From Methylobacteriaceae bacterium (GTDB lineage: Bacteria > Pseudomonadota > Alphaproteobacteria > Rhizobiales > Beijerinckiaceae), in assembly GCA_020638195.1 (NCBI GenBank), contig JACKJC010000005.1, positions 62,001 through 126,000 of the forward strand: a stretch of DNA of 64,000 bases, in the 5' to 3' direction. The position numbers and the translations under genes were made by a program. The notes beneath the pieces were generated by a model. That model had not been told where the DNA came from. It ran no database searches and worked only from the letters and a program-made list of their open reading frames with translations. Of the stretch, positions 55,730-62,293 are shown piece after piece; positions within the stretch are counted from its first letter, which is position 1, and the number at the start of each line of letters is the position of its first letter.

Positions 55730-57285
55730 CCAACGCCTCGACCGAACTTTTGCTCTCGATCGACTGCGGCACGCAGAGCGTGCGTGCGCTGGTTTTCGAT
55801 CTTCAGGGCGAACTCGTCGGCCGTCGCCAGCACGTATTCGACACCTATGTCACGCCGCGCGACAATTGGCTGGAGCACGACGCGGAGGAATTTTGGCGCG
55901 CGACGGGGGCGGTTTGTCGAGCTCTGTTCGAGGAAAGGCCCGATCTTCAGGCCCGCATCAAGGGCGTGGCGGTCACGACGCAACGCGGCTCGCTTGTGCT
56001 CGTGGACGAGCAGGGCGTGGCGATCCGGCCCTTCATCATCTGGCTCGATCAGCGTCGCGCGTCGCGCCCGCCCAAGGCGCCGCTGGCGTGGCGCGCGGCC
56101 TTCGCGTTGGCGCGGGTGTCGGACACGATCGACTATCTCAGCCGCCAGGCCGAGCTGAACTGGATTGCCGAGAACGAGCCCGACGCGCTGAAGCGCGCAC
56201 ACAAGATTCTGCTCGTATCCGGCTGGCTCAACTACAAACTGACAGGCGAGTTCGTCGATGCGATCGGCTCGCAGGTCGGCTACATCCCCTTCGACTTCAA
56301 GAAGCAGGACTGGGCCGGGCGGCTCGACTGGCGATGGAAGGCGCTGTCGGCGCGCCGCGAACAGATGCCCGACATACGCCCCACAGGCGCGACGCTCGGG
56401 GGCCTGACAGCGCAGGCGGCGGCCGCGCTCGGACTGAACGAGGGGCTACCCGTGATCGCCGCAGCCGCAGACAAGGCCTGCGAAGTCGCCGGCTGCGGCG
56501 CCAATTCGCCGGAAATCGGCGCGCTCTCCTATGGCACGTCGGCCACGGTCGCCATTACCTCGCCGCGTTACGTCGAGGCCACGCCATTCATTCCGCCGTA
56601 TCCCGCGCTTGCGCCCGGCCGGTTCAATCCCGAGGTCCAGATTTTTCGCGGCTTCTGGATGGTCAATTGGTTCCGGCGGGAATTCGGCCATCCCGAGGTC
56701 GCCGCCGCGCTCGCCGAACGCGTGCCCGTCGAGCCGCTGTTCGATCGGCTGATCTCTGAAATACCGCCCGGCAGTCAGGGGCTCATGCTTCAGCCATACT
56801 GGACGCCCGGGGTGCGCAGCCCGGGTCCGGACGCGCGCGGCGCCGTCATCGGATTTACCGACGCCCACACGCGCGCCCATCTCTATCGCGCCATTCTCGA
56901 AGGCATCGCCTACAGCCTGCGCGAGGGCAAGGAACGGATCGAGAAACGGGCGAAGGTCTCTGTCACGAGCCTGCGCGTATCCGGCGGCGGCTCGCAATCC
57001 GACGCCGCCATGCAGGCGACGGCCGACATTTTCGCTATGCCCGCTGCCCGCCCGCACACCTACGAGACATCGGGGCTCGGAGCAGCGATCGCCTGCGCGG
57101 TTGGTCTCGGCCTCCACGACAGCTTCGATACGGCGACGGCCGCCATGACGCGCGTCGGCCGGGTTTTCGAGCCGGACACCAGCCGCGCCGCGCTCTACGA
57201 GCGCCTCTACAGCGGCGTCTACCGCAAGATGTACGAGCGCCTGCAGCCGCTCTATGCGGAGATTCACGCCGCACTCGACCGTTGA
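55726..57285 (+). CDS. FGGY-family carbohydrate kinase
   Basis: A 519-residue sugar/polyol kinase. The first phosphate-binding motif is LLSIDCGTQSVRALVFD (about 9-25), and the C-terminal FGGY domain has RVSGGGSQSDAAMQATADIF (about 419-438) and TSGLGAAIACAVGLG. Its place directly after glpD suggests glycerol or a related polyol as substrate, but the sequence lacks the closest glycerol-kinase signatures and could act on another C3-C5 substrate. It is the last gene of the strand-consistent run that begins with ivd. Confidence 0.85.
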   Translation: MTNASTELLLSIDCGTQSVRALVFDLQGELVGRRQHVFDTYVTPRDNWLEHDAEEFWRATGAVCRALFEERPDLQARIKGVAVTTQRGSLVLVDEQGVAIRPFIIWLDQRRASRPPKAPLAWRAAFALARVSDTIDYLSRQAELNWIAENEPDALKRAHKILLVSGWLNYKLTGEFVDAIGSQVGYIPFDFKKQDWAGRLDWRWKALSARREQMPDIRPTGATLGGLTAQAAAALGLNEGLPVIAAAADKACEVAGCGANSPEIGALSYGTSATVAITSPRYVEATPFIPPYPALAPGRFNPEVQIFRGFWMVNWFRREFGHPEVAAALAERVPVEPLFDRLISEIPPGSQGLMLQPYWTPGVRSPGPDARGAVIGFTDAHTRAHLYRAILEGIAYSLREGKERIEKRAKVSVTSLRVSGGGSQSDAAMQATADIFAMPAARPHTYETSGLGAAIACAVGLGLHDSFDTATAAMTRVGRVFEPDTSRAALYERLYSGVYRKMYERLQPLYAEIHAALDR

Positions 57286-57356
57286 GCCGGCTCTGTCCAG
57301 AGATCGTTAATCCTGTTGGGCGAAGCGGCGTTCCCGACGTCGGAGGCGGGGTTCCC

Positions 57357-57372
57357 GTAAACCGGCGTTTAC
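57357..57372. promoter_or_regulatory. Palindrome upstream of the sugar-phosphate transferase gene (candidate operator)
   Basis: GTAAAC-CGGC-GTTTAC, a perfect 16-bp palindrome in the 150-bp gap before the undecaprenyl-phosphate transferase gene, about 63-78 bp before its start codon. No T-run follows. The position suits an operator or activator site; the regulator is unknown. Confidence 0.4.
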
Positions 57373-57435
57373 GCGATTGCGGCATGGTCTGGGAGCCTGC
57401 GTCCATGACGCGGCCTGAACCATTCCGGGGAATTC

Positions 57436-58923
57436 ATGCCCGCAGCGACTTTTTCCAACCAGCAGACCGCCGCCTCGCGCGAAAATGCGCAGTCGCGCCC
57501 GGTTGGCTCTGAGAAACCAGGCCGCCTCATTTCGCAGCCCACGGTCATCGCGGCGACGCTTGCGTTGGATGTCGCGACCGTGATCGCGACCGGCTCGCTC
57601 AGCTTCGCCCTTTGGTATGAGGGGGGCGTGGGCCTGGGCGCTGTCTTCGCTGTGGTCGCGGTGGCGGCGGCCGTTCCCGCAGTCCTGAAGTCGCGCTGGG
57701 CCTACACGATCCCAGCGCTGTCATCGGTCGCACAACAACTTGCGGAGCTGGCGCTCGCCCTGTTTGTCGCGATCAGCGCAATGATCGTCGTCGAAGTCGT
57801 GGCGGGCGTCGCCGTCGGGCCGATGCGCGGCTGGGCGCTGCACTGGTTCCTGTTCGCGCTGGCCGGCTGCATGACACAGCGACTCGTGCTCGTGAATTTG
57901 CTGGCGAACTGGTCTAAGGCCGGTCGTATGGCTCGGCGCACCGTGATCGTTGGCGGCGGCAAGCCGACCTTCGATCTCATCGAGCGTCTCGACCGCACCG
58001 GCTCGAGCGCAATCCAGATTCTCGGCATCTTCGACGATCGCGACAAATATCGTTCGCCCGAGCAGGTCGGGCGCTACGCCAAGCTCGGCAAGTTCGAGGA
58101 TCTCGAGGCGTTTTGCCGCGACCAGCGCGTCGATCTACTGATCATCGCCCTGCCGACCGTGGCCGAGGAGCGCATTTTGCACATCCTCAAGATGCTGTGG
58201 GTTTTGCCGATCGACGTGCGCATCGCGGCTTTGGGCTCGAAGCTCAAGTTGCGGGCGCGCGCCTACAATTACATCGGCGACGTGCCCTTCCTGCCTGTTT
58301 TCGACAAGCCGATGTCGGACTGGTCCGTGGCGGTGAAGTCGATCGAGGACCGTGTACTCGCCGCGCTCGGTCTTCTCGTTCTGTCGCCTCTGCTGGCGCT
58401 GGTCGCGCTCGCCGTGAAGCTGGATTCGAAAGGCCCGATCTTTTTCCGCCAGAAGCGCTACGGCTTCAACAACGAGCCGATCGGCGTCTACAAATTCCGC
58501 TCCATGTATGTCGACCAATGCGACGCGACCGCGACCAAACTCGTCACCAAGGGCGATCCGCGCGTCACCAGGGTCGGCGCCTTCATCCGCAAGACCTCGC
58601 TCGACGAACTGCCGCAGCTCATCAATGTGCTCAAGGGCGAACTGTCGCTCGTTGGCCCCCGTCCGCACGCGATGCAGGCCAAGGCGGATGGCCGCATCTA
58701 CGATGAGGTGGTCGAAGGCTATTTCGCGCGCCACAAGGTCAAGCCGGGCATCACCGGCTGGGCGCAGGTCAATGGTTGGCGCGGCGAAACCGACACGCTC
58801 GAGAAGATCGAGCAGCGCGTCGCGCACGACATCTACTACATCGAGAACTGGTCGACCTGGCTCGACTTGAAAATTCTGTTCATGACGCCACTCTCGCTCG
58901 TGACGACCAAGAACGCCTATTGA
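57436..58923 (+). CDS. Undecaprenyl-phosphate sugar-1-phosphate transferase (exopolysaccharide initiation)
   Basis: A 495-residue inner-membrane polyprenyl glycosylphosphotransferase (WcaJ/PssY-like) that starts exopolysaccharide synthesis by moving a sugar 1-phosphate, usually glucose, onto undecaprenyl phosphate. It has four N-terminal membrane helices (about 35-160), a central CoA-binding-like Rossmann domain (TVIVGGGKPTFDLIERL), one more hydrophobic segment (about 312-334) and the C-terminal catalytic domain (GPIFFRQKRYGFNNEPIGVYK, cut here as family motif; then DELPQLINVLKGELSLVGPRP and KPGITGWAQVNGWRG). No other polysaccharide genes are next to it in the window. Confidence 0.93.
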   Translation: MPAATFSNQQTAASRENAQSRPVGSEKPGRLISQPTVIAATLALDVATVIATGSLSFALWYEGGVGLGAVFAVVAVAAAVPAVLKSRWAYTIPALSSVAQQLAELALALFVAISAMIVVEVVAGVAVGPMRGWALHWFLFALAGCMTQRLVLVNLLANWSKAGRMARRTVIVGGGKPTFDLIERLDRTGSSAIQILGIFDDRDKYRSPEQVGRYAKLGKFEDLEAFCRDQRVDLLIIALPTVAEERILHILKMLWVLPIDVRIAALGSKLKLRARAYNYIGDVPFLPVFDKPMSDWSVAVKSIEDRVLAALGLLVLSPLLALVALAVKLDSKGPIFFRQKRYGFNNEPIGVYKFRSMYVDQCDATATKLVTKGDPRVTRVGAFIRKTSLDELPQLINVLKGELSLVGPRPHAMQAKADGRIYDEVVEGYFARHKVKPGITGWAQVNGWRGETDTLEKIEQRVAHDIYYIENWSTWLDLKILFMTPLSLVTTKNAY

Positions 58924-59055
58924 GGCATCGTCCAGGCGGCGCTCCGGCTGTTTCGCCGCCGACGCCGGCTTGACTCGCCGCCCCCGATATCGAACGCTCC
59001 TGAAATTGCGGAGGAGCGCGCAAGGCGCTCATCCGGGCGTCGAAGGGGCGAGTGC

Positions 59056-59556
59056 ATGAGTTCAGCTTTGCTTGGTCGCGCGCGTATCGTTGTCGTGGCT
59101 GTCTCTGCGACGATGCTCGCTGGCTGCGGCGCGACCGAACGAACGCTCACCCCCGCCGTGGCGCCGACTTCCGGCGGAACCGCCGCGCTCGGTCCTCCCG
59201 CCCCAACCGTCCCGGCAGATCAGCTCGTCGGTAAATGGGGACTCGGCGCCTATCACCGCGACAGCGATCGCGCGCGCACCGAGAAGGAGGCGCGCGCCCA
59301 GTGCTCGAACCCCTATGTCATCGCCAAGGGTTCGAAGGGTGGCGTGATCATGCATGTCGCCGATGAAAAGGAGCCTGAGGAGCTGTTCCTGAAAACGTCT
59401 GGCGGCAAGACCTATCTCGGGCCTCCGGGGCCCGCTCCAATGGCCGAGGACCGCGAGATGGCGTCGAACGACGGCCGCGTCATGATCATGAAATTCATGG
59501 ATCCCGACGTGATCAAGCGCTACGGCACATCGATCTATGTGCGCTGCGGCGCCTGA
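59056..59556 (+). CDS. Putative lipoprotein
   Basis: A 166-residue protein with a lipoprotein signal: a hydrophobic segment ending in the lipobox LAGC (Cys24). A Pro/Ala/Gly-rich linker (about 30-55) follows, then a compact domain beginning VGKWGLGAYHRDSDRARTEKEA with two further cysteines (about 82 and 164) that could pair. I recognise no named family. A small hairpin (GAGCGC-GCAAG-GCGCTC, 59014-59030) lies just upstream. The L,D-transpeptidase gene follows after 18 bp, so the two are probably co-transcribed and may both act at the cell envelope. Confidence 0.75.
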   Translation: MSSALLGRARIVVVAVSATMLAGCGATERTLTPAVAPTSGGTAALGPPAPTVPADQLVGKWGLGAYHRDSDRARTEKEARAQCSNPYVIAKGSKGGVIMHVADEKEPEELFLKTSGGKTYLGPPGPAPMAEDREMASNDGRVMIMKFMDPDVIKRYGTSIYVRCGA

Positions 59557-59574
59557 CTTCCGCAGGAGCTGGCC

Positions 59575-60198
59575 ATGAGCAGATTTTTCGCGAAATCGAG
59601 CATCCTCGCGATCGCCGGAGCGGCAAGCGTCGCGCTCGCCGTGCTGGCGTCGCAGGCGATCGCCCAGCATCGCGCGGCGGAGCAGCTCGACGTGCTCGAC
59701 GAGCCGGGCAAGGTGCCGACCGCGGAGGAAGAGCAGCTGCCGCCGCAATACCAGCGCCAGCTCGTCTTCTTCCGCACGACCGAGGCGCCTGGCACGATCG
59801 TCGTCGATTCCAATCAGCGATTTCTCTATCTCGTGCAGCCGGATAATCGCGCGATCCGCTACGGCATCGGCGTCGGCCGCGACGGCTTCCGTTGGTCGGG
59901 CGTGCTCAGGATCTCGCGCAAACAGGAATGGCCGGACTGGCGCCCGCCGCCGGAGATGATCCAGCGCCAGCCCTACCTGCCGCGCTTCATGGCGGGCGGA
60001 CCCGGCAACCCGATGGGCGCGCGCGCCATGTACCTCGGCGCCACTGTCTATCGCATCCACGGCACAAATCAGCCGCAGACCATCGGCTCGGCTGTGTCGT
60101 CGGGTTGCTTCCGGCTCGTCAACGGCGACGTGACCGATCTCTTCAATCGCGTCGCCGTCGGCACGAAGGTCGTCGTGCGGCAGCCCGCTTCGCTTTGA
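59575..60198 (+). CDS. L,D-transpeptidase (ErfK/YbiS/YcfS/YnhG family)
   Basis: A 207-residue periplasmic enzyme with an N-terminal signal sequence (about 1-30) and a YkuD catalytic domain. The signature YRIHGTN with His162, followed by IGSAVSSGCFRLVNGDV with the catalytic Cys178, is complete. Such enzymes make 3-3 peptidoglycan cross-links or attach proteins to peptidoglycan. An AGGAG ribosome site precedes the ATG. The preceding gene encodes a lipoprotein. Confidence 0.93.
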   Translation: MSRFFAKSSILAIAGAASVALAVLASQAIAQHRAAEQLDVLDEPGKVPTAEEEQLPPQYQRQLVFFRTTEAPGTIVVDSNQRFLYLVQPDNRAIRYGIGVGRDGFRWSGVLRISRKQEWPDWRPPPEMIQRQPYLPRFMAGGPGNPMGARAMYLGATVYRIHGTNQPQTIGSAVSSGCFRLVNGDVTDLFNRVAVGTKVVVRQPASL

Positions 60199-60236
60199 TC
60201 TCGCCTGCTCGTTTTCTCCTTTTGGAAAGACCGGCC

Positions 60237-61295
60237 ATGTCTTCTCCCAAGTCGACTTATCCCTCCTTGTCGCCTTCTCGTCTGTTTCGCCTCGCGGCCA
60301 TTGTCTCGATCGGCCTCCTCGGACAGCTCGGCGTCGCGCAGGCGCAATCCACGCTTGCCGCCGTCAAGGCGCGCGGCTCGCTCGCCTGTGGCGTCAGCCA
60401 GGGGCTGGCCGGCTTTTCGCAGTCCGACGCATCCGGCAGGTGGAGCGGTTTCGACGTCGACTTCTGCCGCGCGATAGCCGCCGCCATTTTCGACGACCCC
60501 AACAAGGTGTCCTTCAAGCCCCTGTCGGCCGAGGCGCGTTTCGACGCGCTGAAGAAGAGCGAGATCGATGTGCTCTCGCGCAACTCGACCTGGACGATGG
60601 GGCGCGAGGCCGCGCTCGGCCTCAAGTTCACGGGCGTCACCTACTACGACGGTCAGGGTTTTCTCGTCGCGCGCGAGCCGGCGATCATGTCGCCGCTCGA
60701 TTTTTCCGATGTGAAGATCTGCGCGCAGACCGGCACGACCAATCGCGACAATGCCATCGACTTTCTCACCACCAACAACGTCAGGCATGCGATTGTCGAA
60801 GTCGGAAGTCCCGATGACATGATCAAGGCCTATCAGGATGGGCGCTGCAATGTCATGACGGCCGACACGTCGCAGCTGCATGCGCTGCAGATCAGGCTCG
60901 CCAAGCCCGGCGCCTCGGTCATCCTGCCGGACGTCATTTCCAAGGAGCCGCTCGGGCCGGTGGTGCGGCAGGACGATCCGCAATGGTTCGAGATCGTCAA
61001 ATGGACGCATTTCGCCATGCTCGGCGCGGAAGAACTCGGCGTGTCGACCAAGACCCTGTCGGCGGCGCTCGGTTCCGCCAAGCCGGACGTAAAGCGTCTG
61101 ATTGGGACGGACGGAAATTACGGCGAGCAGATCGGCCTGACGAAGGACTGGGTCGCCCGCATCGTGCGCGCCGTTGGCAATTACGGCGAGAGTTTCGAAC
61201 GTAACGTCGGGACCTTTTCCAATCTCGGCATTCCTCGCGGGCTGAACCAGCTGTGGTCGCGCGGCGGCATTCAATACGCGCCGCCGATCCGGTGA
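60237..61295 (+). CDS. Amino-acid ABC transporter substrate-binding protein (AapJ-like)
   Basis: A 352-residue periplasmic binding protein of the polar amino acid family (SBP_bac_3). The signal peptide is long (about 1-36, cleavage after AQA). The mature part begins STLAAVKARGSLACGVSQGL and contains the family motifs GFDVDFCRAIAAAIF and VCAQTGTT-like KICAQTGTTNRDN. The length and C-terminal GIPRGLNQLW resemble AapJ/BztA general amino-acid binding proteins. No permease or ATPase genes follow; the next gene is on the other strand. It may serve an importer encoded elsewhere. Confidence 0.9.
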   Translation: MSSPKSTYPSLSPSRLFRLAAIVSIGLLGQLGVAQAQSTLAAVKARGSLACGVSQGLAGFSQSDASGRWSGFDVDFCRAIAAAIFDDPNKVSFKPLSAEARFDALKKSEIDVLSRNSTWTMGREAALGLKFTGVTYYDGQGFLVAREPAIMSPLDFSDVKICAQTGTTNRDNAIDFLTTNNVRHAIVEVGSPDDMIKAYQDGRCNVMTADTSQLHALQIRLAKPGASVILPDVISKEPLGPVVRQDDPQWFEIVKWTHFAMLGAEELGVSTKTLSAALGSAKPDVKRLIGTDGNYGEQIGLTKDWVARIVRAVGNYGESFERNVGTFSNLGIPRGLNQLWSRGGIQYAPPIR

Positions 61296-61302
61296 GGTCG
61301 CC

Positions 61303-62136
61303 TCAGAAGGAATACAGGACCGGCAACCGAGCCTGCTCCAGCATGGCGCTGGTCACGCCGCCGAGCACTAGCTGGAACAACCGCGAATGCGCGAAGGCGC
61401 CCATCACCAGCAGGTCGGTCTGGCCGCTTCCCGCGAGATGGTCGAGCAAGGTGCGTCCGGCGTCGTCGTGCGTGACCTGCAGTTCCAATAGGTTGAGCTC
61501 GCGGCAATGACGTGAGAGATGCCGCGCGATGTCGGAACCGGCGAGGTCGCTCGCGCCGCCCTCGGTCACGCAGACGATCTCCACCGAATCCGCCCGCGCA
61601 AGCAGGGGGAGGGCGTCGCCGACGGCGCGCGCGGCGCGTCCGCCGCCATCCCAAGCCACCACGACGCGCTTGGGCGCCGCGCCTTTCGCCCAGCCGTCCG
61701 GCACGACGATCGCGGGTCTGCCGCACCCGAAGAGGATCGCCTCGATCAGGCCCGTTTCGGAGGACAGGGCGCCGCGCGCCTGCGGCAGAACGACCAGGTC
61801 GCTCGCTCTTGCTCCAGCGACCGCCTTCTCTCGCGCCTCCAGGTAGCGGCCCGCGAGAATGTCGCAGTCGCAGGTGACGCCGGCCAGTCGCGCCGCCGTC
61901 TCGATCCTTGCCTGAAGATCCCTGGCGGCGGCCAGCCGCTCGGCGTTCACCTCGTCGACCAGCGCTTGCACCATGGGCAGCACGCGCGCGCTCGGCAGAT
62001 CCAGCTCTGCGGGCGCCAGACGGCACGAGAGATGGGCGCCCGCCTGTTCCGCCATCGATACGGCGTAGGCGATGGCGCTGTCCGCGACCGTCTCCCGGTC
62101 GGCGATCATCGCGAGGCAAATGGTCTTCAAGTCCAT
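61303..62136 (-). CDS. Universal stress protein (tandem UspA domains)
   Basis: A 277-residue cytoplasmic protein made of two UspA-like halves. The second half shows the strand-loop pattern KRVVVAWDGGGRAARAVGDALPLL (about 173-196, within the family pattern) and the terminal nucleotide-binding motif GAFAHSRLFQLVLGGVTSAML (about 247-267), matching the G-2x-G-9x-G(S/T) type of Usp proteins. AAGGA precedes the ATG of MDLKTI. It is divergent from a P-type ATPase gene across 157 bp containing a possible FNR/FixK box, an arrangement that would fit low-oxygen or stress induction. Confidence 0.9.
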   Translation of the reverse strand: MDLKTICLAMIADRETVADSAIAYAVSMAEQAGAHLSCRLAPAELDLPSARVLPMVQALVDEVNAERLAAARDLQARIETAARLAGVTCDCDILAGRYLEAREKAVAGARASDLVVLPQARGALSSETGLIEAILFGCGRPAIVVPDGWAKGAAPKRVVVAWDGGGRAARAVGDALPLLARADSVEIVCVTEGGASDLAGSDIARHLSRHCRELNLLELQVTHDDAGRTLLDHLAGSGQTDLLVMGAFAHSRLFQLVLGGVTSAMLEQARLPVLYSF

Positions 62137-62182
62137 GCGGCGTTCCTTTCCCTTAGTCGACAATAGCGCTTTTCCGAGGTCT

Positions 62183-62196
62183 TTGTGGCTGATCAA
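62183..62196. promoter_or_regulatory. Possible FNR/FixK-type binding site
   Basis: TTGTG-GCTG-ATCAA, matching the FNR/FixK consensus TTGAT-N4-ATCAA at 8 of 10 defined positions. It lies 47-60 bp before the universal stress protein start codon and about 98-111 bp before the divergent ATPase start. Confidence 0.4.
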
Positions 62197-62293
62197 TGGG
62201 ATGGCGGGCCGGCGGCGCTAGCCGGATTTGATCTGGGCCCGCGCGGCGTCGCTGCGTCGCTGCGATGACGTGCTGCATAGATAGGATGCATCG

